From: Novosphingobium panipatense
GTDB lineage: Bacteria > Pseudomonadota > Alphaproteobacteria > Sphingomonadales > Sphingomonadaceae
Length of the DNA stretch: 64,000 nucleotides
NCBI RefSeq assembly: GCF_002149965.1
Contig: NZ_MSQB01000014.1
Span: forward strand, 62,001-126,000
Direction of reading: 5' to 3'
Each line of letters opens with the position of its first letter. The stretch's first letter is position 1. Positions 8,831 through 17,181 of this stretch are shown here, in pieces. The position numbers and the translations under genes are program-made. Below the pieces are notes generated by a model. The model was given only the letters and a program-made list of their open reading frames with translations. It had not been told where the DNA came from and ran no database searches.

Positions 8831-8869
8831 ATTGGATCCAATAGAGCAAAATTGGATCCAATCCGTCAA
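8831..8869 (-). promoter_or_regulatory. vanA promoter with two VanR operators
   Basis: Two perfect copies of the 12-bp palindrome ATTGGATCCAAT lie at 8831-8842 and 8851-8862, spaced 20 bp, so on the same helix face. This is the operator I know from the Caulobacter vanillate promoter. On the minus strand a -35 TTGACG (8864-8869) and a weaker -10 TCTATT (8840-8845) have an 18-bp spacer. One operator fills the spacer and the other follows the -10, the expected layout for repression. The vanA ATG is 37 bp downstream. Confidence 0.9.
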
Positions 8870-8881
8870 GCGCCAATCGGC

Positions 8882-8914
8882 ATGAGGGCGAGATGAGGGC
8901 GAGATGAGGGCGAG
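8882..8914. repeat. 11-bp tandem repeat, three units
   Basis: ATGAGGGCGAG is repeated three times head to tail between the van promoter and the stop of the CapA-like gene. It is non-coding. It may be a replication-slippage site; no function is apparent. Confidence 0.8.
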
Positions 8915-8927
8915 TTTCCCCAGACTC

Positions 8928-10046
8928 TCAGGTCTCCACGATTTCGACCCACGATCCGGCCGACGGCCCCCGCGCGAGCGAAGGCAGGCCGGCTAGGATG
9001 CCGATGCGGTCGATATAGTCGGCGATGGCGGCACCTTTGGGCGCCTCCGGGATGACCGGGCGGCCGGGCGGAGCGAACCAAATCGGCAGGAAGCCGGTCT
9101 CTATCCGTCCTCCCGGATGGATGCGGCAGCGCCCGATCAGGCCGTTCACCGCCTCGGGATGGAAGGGGGCGAGTGGATAGGCCGGGTCGGGTTCGAAGCC
9201 GAACATCGTCTTGCGGCGCTCTGCCCATTCGGCACGGGCGGGATGGTCCTGCGCCGGGGTCAGCGCATGGGTCACCACGCAGCCGTTGCCCAGGCCGTGG
9301 AAGATGGGCCGACCACGATGAAACTCGATGCCCCGCGCGATATGGGCGTGGTGGCCGACGACCACGTCCGCTCCCGCCTCGATCGCGGCATGGGCAAGGG
9401 GGCGTTCGTAAGGGGCAAGGGCGGCGGGGCGATGGGTGATCCCCTTGTGAAGTGCCACCACGAGGATATCCGCCTCCTGCCGTGCCGCTGCGATGTCCGC
9501 CTGCATCTGCGCGACAGAGGCCGGATCTGCCTCCACGAGATCTGCCTGCGGGCGCGAAGGGCCGCCGTCCGCCGCCCGCACATGGACATAGGCGCTGCCC
9601 GCGCGGCTCTCCGCGGCCCAGCTGATTTCCGGGCCGACGCAATTGTAGCTGAGCAGCGCGATCCGCCGCCCATCGCGTGCGACAATGGCAGGTCTGCGGG
9701 CGCGGGAAAGGTCGGCGTCGGCCCCGGCGTGGGCGATGCCGAGGCGGTCCAGTTCGGCATTGGTATCGGCGATCCCGATGGCGCCGCAGTCGGCGATGTG
9801 GTTGCCCGCCATCGACAGCATGCCGATATTGGCGCGGGCGAGAGCGGCCAGATGCGCGGGTTCGGCGCCGGGCGCAGGCACGTCGCCCTCCAGTTCTTCG
9901 CCGCGTAAGGTATGCGGGACTTCGAGATGGCCGATGACGAGGTCGGCGCCGCGGGTCACTTCGGCAATGCCGGAGAGCCAGTGGTCGGGGTCGGGCACGT
10001 CGAGGATGATGTCGCCCAGGAACAGGATATCGATCGGGCGGCTCAT
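8928..10046 (-). CDS. CapA-family metallophosphoesterase-like protein
   Basis: A 372-residue protein of the CapA (PGA_cap) family, which has a calcineurin-like metallophosphoesterase fold. Visible metal-binding blocks are FLGDIILDVPD at residues 8-18, GHLEVPH, MAGNHIADCG and VGHHAHIARGIE. There is no signal peptide or membrane segment, so unlike capsule-associated CapA this copy should be cytoplasmic. Its ATG overlaps the stop of the preceding CoA-transferase gene (ATGA, 10043-10046), making it the last gene of the eight-gene TRAP and CoA-transferase operon. A catabolic role, such as hydrolysis of an intermediate, is inferred only from that position. Confidence 0.8.
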   Translation of the reverse strand: MSRPIDILFLGDIILDVPDPDHWLSGIAEVTRGADLVIGHLEVPHTLRGEELEGDVPAPGAEPAHLAALARANIGMLSMAGNHIADCGAIGIADTNAELDRLGIAHAGADADLSRARRPAIVARDGRRIALLSYNCVGPEISWAAESRAGSAYVHVRAADGGPSRPQADLVEADPASVAQMQADIAAARQEADILVVALHKGITHRPAALAPYERPLAHAAIEAGADVVVGHHAHIARGIEFHRGRPIFHGLGNGCVVTHALTPAQDHPARAEWAERRKTMFGFEPDPAYPLAPFHPEAVNGLIGRCRIHPGGRIETGFLPIWFAPPGRPVIPEAPKGAAIADYIDRIGILAGLPSLARGPSAGSWVEIVET

Positions 10047-11245
10047 GCCAGTGCCCCTTCCTTGCCCAGTGCCCCTTCCTTGCGTAGCGCGGCGATGGCC
10101 TGCGCGTCGTAGCCCAGTTCGGCCAGGACGTCCTCGCCGTCGGCGCCGAGAACCGGCACACGGCGGCGCTGCGGCGGATCGGCGGCGAAGCCCGGGCCCA
10201 TCGTCGCCAGAGGGCGGTCGTGGCCGGGCAGGTCCACTTCCGCCACGCTGCCGCGCTCCACGATGTGCGGATGTCGGACGATCTGTCCGACATCGCGGAT
10301 CATCGCGGCGGGAACTTTCGCGGCGGTCAGGCGGGCTTCCAGCTCTTCGGCGCGCCAGCGGGAAAGCGCCTGCTCCAGCCAGCCCCGCACGAAATCGTAA
10401 TTGGCCACCCGCGCGGCGTGGTCGGCCATGCGCGGGTCCGCCAGCATGGCTTCCTCGCCCAGTACGTGCAGCATCGCCTCGACCTGGGCCTGGTTATTGG
10501 CGCCGAGCGCGATCCATCCCTCGGCGGTGGGGTAGAATTCGGACGTCGGCACCATGCGAAAGCCGCGGTTGCCTGTGCCCTCCGGCGTCTGCCCGGTATA
10601 GCTGTGGACCGAGACGGTCTGGTTCGCCAGCTTGAGCGCGGCGTCGAGCATGGCGACGTCCACATGCTCGCCTTCGCCGCAGGCATCGCGGCGGCGCAAG
10701 GCGGCCAGGGCGGCGATCACGGCGATATAGCCGGTGAAGCTGTCGATGATCGGCAGGCCGATCTTGCGCGGTTCCCCGTCCACGCTGCCGAGCGCGGCGA
10801 TGCCGGAAATGGCCTGGGCGATGTGGTCGTAGGCACCCCACTGCGCCAGCGGGCCGCTCTGGCCGAAGCCGGTGATCGAGATCACGATCAGGCGCGGATT
10901 GCGGCGGCGCAGTTCCTCTATCGGAAAGCCCAGCCGCGCCAGCACGCCGGGGCGGTAGTTCTCCACCAGGAAATCGGCCTGCTCGACCAGCTTCCACAAG
11001 GCCGTGCGGCCGCCTTGGGTCTTGAGGTCCAGCGCGATCGAGCGCTTGCCCGCGTTGATCGAGGCGAAGGGCACGCTGAGCAGCGGCTCCCCCGCATGCT
11101 CGGTATAATGCCGAAAGCCGTCCCCGACATGCGGCGGCTCCACTTTCACGACATCGGCGCCCAGTTGGACCAGGGCATTGGTGCAAGTGGGGCCGGATAT
11201 GGCGTGGGTGAGATCGACCACTTTGATTCCGCCTAGCGCGTTCAT
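10043..11245 (-). CDS. Class III CoA-transferase (CaiB/BaiF family), first copy
   Basis: A 400-residue family III CoA-transferase, moving CoA between carboxylic acids. Seen: the N-terminal block GIKVVDLTHAISGPTCTNALVQLGADVVKVEPP, NAGKRSIALDLK, VENYRPGVLARLGF, and the active-site Asp168 in GLPIIDSFTGY, the residue that forms the aspartyl-CoA thioester in formyl-CoA transferase. Length is normal for the family. The start is ATG 11245, which overlaps the stop of the upstream CoA-transferase as ATGA; the open frame extends further upstream but that part is out-of-frame shadow of the neighbour. The C-terminus ends in a duplicated hexapeptide (KEGALG, KEGALA). Its stop overlaps the CapA-like start. 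Confidence 0.9.
   Translation of the reverse strand: MNALGGIKVVDLTHAISGPTCTNALVQLGADVVKVEPPHVGDGFRHYTEHAGEPLLSVPFASINAGKRSIALDLKTQGGRTALWKLVEQADFLVENYRPGVLARLGFPIEELRRRNPRLIVISITGFGQSGPLAQWGAYDHIAQAISGIAALGSVDGEPRKIGLPIIDSFTGYIAVIAALAALRRRDACGEGEHVDVAMLDAALKLANQTVSVHSYTGQTPEGTGNRGFRMVPTSEFYPTAEGWIALGANNQAQVEAMLHVLGEEAMLADPRMADHAARVANYDFVRGWLEQALSRWRAEELEARLTAAKVPAAMIRDVGQIVRHPHIVERGSVAEVDLPGHDRPLATMGPGFAADPPQRRRVPVLGADGEDVLAELGYDAQAIAALRKEGALGKEGALA
10047..10082. repeat. 18-bp tandem duplication inside CoA-transferase C-terminus
   Basis: Two copies of an 18-bp unit, matching at 17 of 18 bases and containing CAGTGCCCCTTCCTTG, lie back to back at 10047-10064 and 10065-10082. In the minus-strand protein they encode KEGALG then KEGALA at the very C-terminus. 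This looks like a recent slippage duplication that kept the frame and the overlapping start of the next gene. Confidence 0.8.
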
Positions 11246-12423
11246 CGATCGGCTCCCTGGCTGCTGGAGAGGACCCCGGCCGCTTCCAGCGCGGCGACGT
11301 CGAAGCCGAGCTCCGCGAGGATCGCGGCATTGTCCGCGCCGGGCAGAGGCGCGGGGCGATGTGCGACCGGCGGGTTGGCGGAAAGGTGGAAGGGCGTGCC
11401 GATCTGCGCGACCCATCCGGCCGAAGTCGGCAGGCGCACATGCATGCCGCGCGCTTCGGCATGGGGATGGTTCAGCGCCTCTCCGGCGGTGAGCACGGGC
11501 ATCGCCTGGGTATCGGCGGCTTCCAGCAGGCCGAGCCAGTGCGCGCGCGGGTGGGAGGCGAAAAGGGCGGCAAGGTCCTCGCGCATGGCCGGGTGAGCGG
11601 CGATGTCGAATTGCCGGGCGGCATAGTCCGGCCGTCCCACCGCCTCGCAGAAGCGCGCCCAGTAGCGGGGTTCCATGTCGGTGGTGCAGAGCCAGGCGCC
11701 GTCGCCGCAGCGCCACAGGCCGCCCTTTGGATGCCAGGCACCGTCCGGGAAACCGATCGCGGCCGGGTCCTCGGCGCGGCCCAGCGCCACCATCAGCAGG
11801 GGCATGGCGGCATCGGTCATGGCCACGTCGACATGCTGGCCCCTGCCGCTTGCACTCCGGGCCTGAAGCGCGGCGAGGACGGCGATGGAGGCATGGGCGC
11901 CTGCCAGCACGTCCGCGACCTGGGCGCCGGGTAGGGTCGGTTCCGGCGTGCCGCCCAGCCGGGACAGCGCCCCGGCCAGCGCCAGCGCGGCGGGATCGTG
12001 CCCGGCCCGACCGGCCAGCGGCCCGGTCTGCCCGGCAAAGGATACCGAGCAATAGATCAGGCGCGGATTGATCGCGGAAAGGGCGTCGTAGCCCAGGCCC
12101 ATCGCCGCCATCACGCCGGGCCGGTAGTCTTCCAGCAGCACGTCGGCCCGCTCCACCAGCGCGTGCAGGACCGGCGCGGCGTCGGGATGGCCGGGGTTGA
12201 GCAGCAGGGAGCGCTTGTTGCGGTTGTAGGTCGGCCTAGCGCGGCGCAGGATTTCCGCGTCCTCGTTCTCCTCCGTGCCGAACATCGCTGCCGCCTTGGC
12301 GAGTTCACGGGGATGTTCGATACGGATCACCTCGGCGCCCATGTCCCCGGCCAGCCAGCCGAAGTAGGCCCCCGGCAGGAAGCGCGAGAAGTCGAGCACG
12401 GTCAGCCCGTCCAGCGCCGTCAT
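11242..12423 (-). CDS. Class III CoA-transferase (CaiB/BaiF family), second copy
   Basis: A 393-residue CoA-transferase of the CaiB/BaiF family. Blocks GLTVLDFSRFLPGAYFGWLAGDMGAEVIRIEHP, NRNKRSLLLN, LLEDYRPGVMAAMGLGYDAL and CSVSFAGQTGPLAGRAGHD are typical, and the nucleophile is Asp171 in GAQVADVLAGAH. It is clearly divergent from its two operon neighbours, so three different acid or CoA-donor pairs, or heteromeric assembly, are possible. ATG 12423 is chosen because it overlaps the stop of the upstream dehydratase-like gene as ATGA; an ATG at 12432 lies within that gene. It ends in ATGA with the next CoA-transferase. It is cytoplasmic, with no signal peptide. Confidence 0.9.
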   Translation of the reverse strand: MTALDGLTVLDFSRFLPGAYFGWLAGDMGAEVIRIEHPRELAKAAAMFGTEENEDAEILRRARPTYNRNKRSLLLNPGHPDAAPVLHALVERADVLLEDYRPGVMAAMGLGYDALSAINPRLIYCSVSFAGQTGPLAGRAGHDPAALALAGALSRLGGTPEPTLPGAQVADVLAGAHASIAVLAALQARSASGRGQHVDVAMTDAAMPLLMVALGRAEDPAAIGFPDGAWHPKGGLWRCGDGAWLCTTDMEPRYWARFCEAVGRPDYAARQFDIAAHPAMREDLAALFASHPRAHWLGLLEAADTQAMPVLTAGEALNHPHAEARGMHVRLPTSAGWVAQIGTPFHLSANPPVAHRPAPLPGADNAAILAELGFDVAALEAAGVLSSSQGADR

Positions 12424-14882
12424 GCCGCGCACGCCCGTCGCGCCCCGGCCTTCTGGGCGCAGGGGCCTTCGATGAAAGTGGCTATGCGTGTCTCCAGATC
12501 CGCCATGTCGGCCCGGTCGAGCGCATAGTTGTCCACGCCCAGTTCCAGCACCGGGATGCCCGCTGCCGTCAGCGCGCGCAGGACGAAGGGATCGGCGTCG
12601 GCAAGCGCGACGGCGCCGTCGATACCGTGGGTCCGGGCTTCATGGACGTGCCAGGGCGCGGCCCAGCCCGGCATGCGCAGTTCGTCCCCCATCGTCAGGA
12701 AACGTGCGGCGAGCGCGCGCAGCGGATCGCGGCCCTCCGTTCCCTCCGCCTCGAACTTGCGGATATAGCCGTCCGCCGCCAGTGCGAGGTACATCGACCA
12801 GACGAAGACCGCGCCGTGGCTGTCCTCCCACTTCTGGTAGAACGCCGTGTTGCTCCAGAGGCCGCGCCCCACCCACATGAGGCGCACTTTCTCCTCGGCT
12901 ACCGCGCCCAGGCCCTGCCGCGCGCGTTCCGCGACTTCCTCGTAGAGCGCCTTGGCGGCGTCGCGCGCCCATTCGGTGCCGCGATGCCACTGCGGCACCA
13001 TCGTGGCGGGCATGGAATCGACGAGGCCGATGGGCGCGGGGACGGTGCGGGCGATCAGGTCGCGGGTCTTGCGGTAGTATTCCTCCTGCTCGTTGACGAG
13101 GTTCATGACCTCGACGAACCGGTCCCGGTCGAAGCGATGGCCAGTCCGCGCCTCGACTTGCGCAATCACCTCGCGCAGTTCGGCCACGAGCAGATCGAGC
13201 CGCTCGGGTTCCAGCACTTCGTCCCAGCGGTCGGGGAGGGCTTCCCACCAACGGGTTTCGATGTCCCGGCGCGGATCCACGGTGCGCTCGTAGAGATAGG
13301 GCGCGGCGCCGCTTTCCAGCGCCCATGCCGCGAAGATGCCGGGGGTGGCATCGCTGGAGGCGACGGCTTGCACGAAATCCGGGCGGGGCAATCCGCCCCA
13401 TGGCGCCTGCGCGGCATCCTCGTCGAGCGCGGCGGCGAGGCCTTGCGCGCTGTAGGCTTCGGCATCCACCGGATAGTGCCGCGCGCGCAGGAGATCGCGG
13501 TAGCGCCCGCTCTGCTGCTTGGCGGCGACGATCGAGGCCCACCACTGGTTGACCACGAAAGGCACGCCCAGCGCGCGCAGCACTTCCTGCGGGGCATTGG
13601 CGTTGACCACGGCGAAGGGGGCTCCGGCCTGGACCTGCGCCTGCACCGAGGCGAACCATTCGCGCTGGTAATCGCCCGAGGATGCGGAAGCCTGAAGGAC
13701 CTTGCGGCTGCGTTGGCGGTTGCTCTGGCCGCTGGCCGCGGACGGCGGATTGGCAACGGCAGATCGTGGCGGGGATGCCTCTTTCCCGCGCAGGGCCGGC
13801 ACCAGCTTGCCGGTATCGTCCAGCCCGCTCTTGAGCGCGAGCACCTTCACGCCGGTGCCATCGAGCGCGCGGTGGAGCGGGGCGAGGGTCCAGGGCGCGG
13901 CCTCGTCTCCGTCGAGCGTGACGTGAAGGACGCGTTCCGCCTTGCGGGCCTGAACGGTGCTGCGCGCTTCCTCGGCCAGAACGGCGCCTTCGGCGGCGGC
14001 AGCGGGAACGGCATGGGCGGGGTTGGCCCACGCGGTCATGGACCGGGGTGTGGCAAGGGCGGCGCGGGCGATGCCCCAATCCTGAACCTCGCCGACGATC
14101 CGCAGCCCCTCGGCTTCGATCGCGGCGTAATGATGGTCGGTTTCGTGCGGGGAACCGGCCACGATAACCGGCGTCTCGGTCGCTTCGGGCAGCGCGGCGC
14201 TGTCCGCGATCGCGGCGCGCAGCAGCGGCGCCAGTTCGTCCGGGGGAAGGATCGCGGCGGCGCCGAGGCATTGCAGCATCCGGGTGCCGGACAGGCGCGG
14301 CCTGAGGGCGTCGAGTTCGCGCAGCAGGGCGTGTACCCGGTCGGCTGCCTCGGCCTCGCGGGCGAGATCGTCGTCGGTAAAGGCATGGCCGCCTGCTTCC
14401 ACCAGCCACGCGCGCAATTGTTCGAGGCGGACTTCGTTGTATCGGCGGCTTGCGGGCCGGTCGATATGGAGCAGATCCAGCAGCGTGATCTTGCAGGGCG
14501 CGGGCTGGCCCAGAGCCTCTTCCTGAAGGCGTGCGTTCTCGCGCAAGGCGGAAAAGACCTGGGCCTGCTCGGCATCGGCGCGGGTGAACAGCACCGGGTC
14601 GAGCATGGCGGGGTCGAGCAACTGTTCCATCAGGTGATGGGCGCGGCGACGATCGCCGGACGGGCCGAGCAGCGCATTGGCGCGCGGCGTCGGCAGGCCC
14701 GTGAGCGCTGCCATGCGCACCGGCGCGAAGCCCGCCGCGCGCAGCAGCGGCAGCGGGGCATCGCTGCCGATCACCCGCAGGACGCGGCGGCCTTCCGCGC
14801 GCAGACGGGCGGCCACGGCCTTTGCATCGCGATAGGCGGCAGCGATCTGCTCGAGAGCAGCGGAGGCGCAGGCAGGGGGCAT
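12420..14882 (-). CDS. Fused, cysteine-poor 2-hydroxyacyl-CoA dehydratase-like protein
   Basis: An 820-residue protein that reads as two HGD-D/BcrB-BcrC-like units joined by a low-complexity linker (about 366-402). The first unit shows VIGSDAPLPLLRAAGFAPVRM (36-57), LLHIDRPASRRYNEVRLEQL (137-156) and VIVAGSPHETDHHYAAIEAEG (239-259). The second shows NANAPQEVLRALGVPFVVNQWW (427-448), NLVNEQEEYYRKTRDLI and AAGIPVLELGVDNYALDRADM near the end. Family members dehydrate 2-hydroxyacyl-CoA or reduce benzoyl-CoA using [4Fe-4S] clusters bound by cysteines in each subunit. Here the expected slots read RADAEQ, VQDWGIAR, SSDATPG and ADADPFV, and there is no cysteine between residues 206 and 807 (only C5, C130, C205, C808 and C818). 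The classical radical mechanism therefore seems impossible. No activator ATPase is nearby. Function unknown; probably an acyl-CoA enzyme given three CoA-transferase neighbours. Confidence 0.75.
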   Translation of the reverse strand: MPPACASAALEQIAAAYRDAKAVAARLRAEGRRVLRVIGSDAPLPLLRAAGFAPVRMAALTGLPTPRANALLGPSGDRRRAHHLMEQLLDPAMLDPVLFTRADAEQAQVFSALRENARLQEEALGQPAPCKITLLDLLHIDRPASRRYNEVRLEQLRAWLVEAGGHAFTDDDLAREAEAADRVHALLRELDALRPRLSGTRMLQCLGAAAILPPDELAPLLRAAIADSAALPEATETPVIVAGSPHETDHHYAAIEAEGLRIVGEVQDWGIARAALATPRSMTAWANPAHAVPAAAAEGAVLAEEARSTVQARKAERVLHVTLDGDEAAPWTLAPLHRALDGTGVKVLALKSGLDDTGKLVPALRGKEASPPRSAVANPPSAASGQSNRQRSRKVLQASASSGDYQREWFASVQAQVQAGAPFAVVNANAPQEVLRALGVPFVVNQWWASIVAAKQQSGRYRDLLRARHYPVDAEAYSAQGLAAALDEDAAQAPWGGLPRPDFVQAVASSDATPGIFAAWALESGAAPYLYERTVDPRRDIETRWWEALPDRWDEVLEPERLDLLVAELREVIAQVEARTGHRFDRDRFVEVMNLVNEQEEYYRKTRDLIARTVPAPIGLVDSMPATMVPQWHRGTEWARDAAKALYEEVAERARQGLGAVAEEKVRLMWVGRGLWSNTAFYQKWEDSHGAVFVWSMYLALAADGYIRKFEAEGTEGRDPLRALAARFLTMGDELRMPGWAAPWHVHEARTHGIDGAVALADADPFVLRALTAAGIPVLELGVDNYALDRADMADLETRIATFIEGPCAQKAGARRACAA

Positions 14883-14883
14883 C

Positions 14884-16122
14884 TCAGATCACCCCGGCGG
14901 CGCGCAGATCGGCGATCTTCTCCGCCGAATAGCCGAGATGGCCGGCAAGGATCGTCTCGGCATGCTCGCCCACCCGCACCGGCAGCACGTCGTCGAAACC
15001 TGTGCGCGCGCCGGAAAAGACGATGGGGATGCCCGCCGTGCGCAAGTCGATATGGGTGTCGTGGTCGGGATGATGCACTTCCATCGTCTCCGCGCGCGCG
15101 ACCACGCGCGGATCGACCAGGGCATCCTCCGGGTGGCGCACCGGTGCCACGGGCACGCCTTCGGCTTCGAGCAGGGCGACGACTTCGGCCTTGGACAAAG
15201 TGCGCGACCAGGCGTTGATCATCGCTTCCAGCACCGCGGCGTTGGCGACGCGCGAATCCCGGTTGGCGAAGCGCGGGTCGGCCGAGAGCTGCGGTTGTCC
15301 CATCGCGCGGAACAGGCCTTGCGCCAATTTCTCGTGAACCGCGACCACGGCGACATAGCCGTCGGCGCACTCGAACACGCCGAAGGGCGAGAGGCGCTGC
15401 ACGGTCAGGCCGGTGCGGGCCTGCATCCCCGCCGCCGCCATGGCAGACCAGTTCTCGATCGCCACGAAACTGGTGAGCGCGCCCAGCATCGACACGTCGA
15501 TGTGCTGGCCGCTGCCGGTGCGACGGCGTTGCTCCAGTGCCGAAAGGATGCCGATCACCGCGAAGACCGGGGCCAGCATGTCGGCTATGGGGATGCCGAT
15601 GCGCACGGGCGGTTCGTCATGCCCGCCGCTGGCGAACATGGCGCCGGACAGGGCCTGGATGATGATGTCCATGGCCTTGCCGTCCGCCGCCGTCGCGCCG
15701 AATCCGCTGAGCGAGCAATAGATCACGCCTGGGTTTTCGGCGCGCGCCACTTCGTAGCCTATGCCCAGGCGGTCGGCCGTTCCCGCGGTGAAGTTCTCGA
15801 CGACGATATCGGCCGAGCGGACGAGATCGCGGAACACCTCCTGGGAGCCGGGTTTCTTGAAATCGAGCGCGACGCCGTACTTGCCGCGCGCGCGGGTGAG
15901 GTGGGACACGGAAACGTCGTCCTCGTGCCGGCGCTCCACGCCGATACCGTCGCGGCCGACGTAGGGGCTGTTTTCCCGCGCCAGGTCGCCGCCGCGCGGG
16001 TCCTCGATCTTGATCACCTCGGCGCCCAGTCCGGCAAGCAGGAGAGTGGCATAGGGGCCGGCCAGGGCGCGGGTCAGGTCGATCACGCGCAGGCCCTCGA
16101 GCGGACGTTCGGTATTGGTCAT
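14884..16122 (-). CDS. Class III CoA-transferase (CaiB/BaiF family), third copy
   Basis: A 412-residue CaiB/BaiF CoA-transferase. Blocks GLRVIDLTRALAGPYATLLLAGLGAEVIKIEDP, VALDFKKPG, VENFTAGTADRLGIGYE and GSGQHIDVSMLGAL are visible; Asp181 in GIPIADMLAPVFAV is the probable nucleophile. ATG 16122 overlaps the stop of the TRAP binding-protein gene as ATGA; a longer frame begins at 16146 inside that gene. One base separates its stop from the start of the dehydratase-like gene. Lying directly after the TRAP genes, it is the best candidate for first activating the imported acid, which is inference. Confidence 0.9.
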   Translation of the reverse strand: MTNTERPLEGLRVIDLTRALAGPYATLLLAGLGAEVIKIEDPRGGDLARENSPYVGRDGIGVERRHEDDVSVSHLTRARGKYGVALDFKKPGSQEVFRDLVRSADIVVENFTAGTADRLGIGYEVARAENPGVIYCSLSGFGATAADGKAMDIIIQALSGAMFASGGHDEPPVRIGIPIADMLAPVFAVIGILSALEQRRRTGSGQHIDVSMLGALTSFVAIENWSAMAAAGMQARTGLTVQRLSPFGVFECADGYVAVVAVHEKLAQGLFRAMGQPQLSADPRFANRDSRVANAAVLEAMINAWSRTLSKAEVVALLEAEGVPVAPVRHPEDALVDPRVVARAETMEVHHPDHDTHIDLRTAGIPIVFSGARTGFDDVLPVRVGEHAETILAGHLGYSAEKIADLRAAGVI

Positions 16123-17177
16123 GGGCGGTTCTCCGTCGGCGCGCATTGCTGGGCGGTGCCGGTGGTGATGAGGTGCTGGGCGGCCCGGAACACGGGCACG
16201 CCGTCGATGCCGACCTCGGACAGGCGTTGGGCCTGGCCGAAGGCGTCGGCGTTGTAGAGACGGTCGAAACGGGCCTGCTCGATCGCGGGCAGGGGAGAGA
16301 AGTCGACCCCGTCGGTCTTGCCGAAAGCGATGCCCCCGGCTTCGGCCTTGAGCAGTTCGCGGTTCAGCGCGGCTTCCCAGTCCTTGCGCGAGGTGATCAG
16401 CAGGCGCTGGAGATCGGCGGGGAGGCGGCGCCAGGCCTGGTCGGAAACCGCGCGTGCCGGATAGGCGCCGCGGCTGAAGCGGATCGCGGTGAAATGCTTG
16501 GCCACTTCCGAGAAGTGCAGGCTCTTGATGGTGTCCGCCGGGGCGACGACGCCGTCGATCACGCCTTTGGCCAGGGCGGAATAGACTTCGCTCATCGGCA
16601 TGTTGACGGGATCGGCGCCCAGTTGCTTGAGCACGTCCACGGCATCGCTCTGGGCGCGCAGGCGCAGGCCGCGGAAATCCTCGAGATGGCGGATGGGCCG
16701 CGTGCGGGTAAGCACGCCGGGGAAGTTTCCGCCCTGTACGGCCAGGACGTGAAGGCCGTGCAGTTCCTTGTCGAAGCCGGGGAAGCGCGCGGAGAGGCAG
16801 TCGTAGACGGCGATCTGCTCGGCGATGTCACGCACGCCGCCGTAGAAGCCTGACTGCACCCGCAGGAGATGCGCGCCGCCCTTCGCGTAGATCGGCGTGA
16901 TCAGCCCGATATCGGCCACCCCGTGGCGGATTTCCTCCATGCTCATGTCGCTGGAGAGAAGCGCGCCCGACCAGTAGGGACGGAAGGCGATGCGGCCGCC
17001 GCTGGCCTTTTCGACGTCGGCCATCCATTCCTGGTCGGCGCGGCTGAAGGGATGGCTCGGCGGATAGGGGCTGGCGTAAGTGAGGGTATGTTCGGCGGGC
17101 TTGGGGGCGGGGCCGCAGGCAGACAGGGTGGCCGAGAGGGCCAGGGCCGCTGCCGCCATCAGCAGTTTCATGCGCAT
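16119..17177 (-). CDS. dctP: TRAP transporter substrate-binding protein DctP, lipid-anchored
   Basis: A 352-residue DctP-family solute receptor for a tripartite TRAP transporter, which normally carries organic acids. A signal peptide ends in the lipobox LSAC (Cys21), so it is predicted to be a lipoprotein, less common than the free periplasmic form. Then come LTYASPYPPSHPFSRADQEWMADVEKASGG and the ligand-pocket helix with LRLRAQSDAVDVLKQLGADPVNMPMSEVYSALAKGVIDGV; the Arg in this region (RLRAQ) is the conserved carboxylate-binding Arg of TRAP receptors, which supports an acid ligand. GGGAGG stands 7-8 bases before ATG 17177. It follows dctM by 4 bp and overlaps the next CoA-transferase by ATGA. 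Confidence 0.92.
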   Translation of the reverse strand: MRMKLLMAAAALALSATLSACGPAPKPAEHTLTYASPYPPSHPFSRADQEWMADVEKASGGRIAFRPYWSGALLSSDMSMEEIRHGVADIGLITPIYAKGGAHLLRVQSGFYGGVRDIAEQIAVYDCLSARFPGFDKELHGLHVLAVQGGNFPGVLTRTRPIRHLEDFRGLRLRAQSDAVDVLKQLGADPVNMPMSEVYSALAKGVIDGVVAPADTIKSLHFSEVAKHFTAIRFSRGAYPARAVSDQAWRRLPADLQRLLITSRKDWEAALNRELLKAEAGGIAFGKTDGVDFSPLPAIEQARFDRLYNADAFGQAQRLSEVGIDGVPVFRAAQHLITTGTAQQCAPTENRP

Positions 17178-17181
17178 CGGA

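Noticed and set aside
8882-8914. CRISPR-like array
   Set aside because: The three 11-bp units are directly contiguous without spacers and no cas gene is present.
12627-15218. Plus-strand open frame of 863 codons opposite the dehydratase-like gene
   Set aside because: A GC-bias shadow: it spans two real minus-strand genes with overlapping starts and has no recognisable domain.
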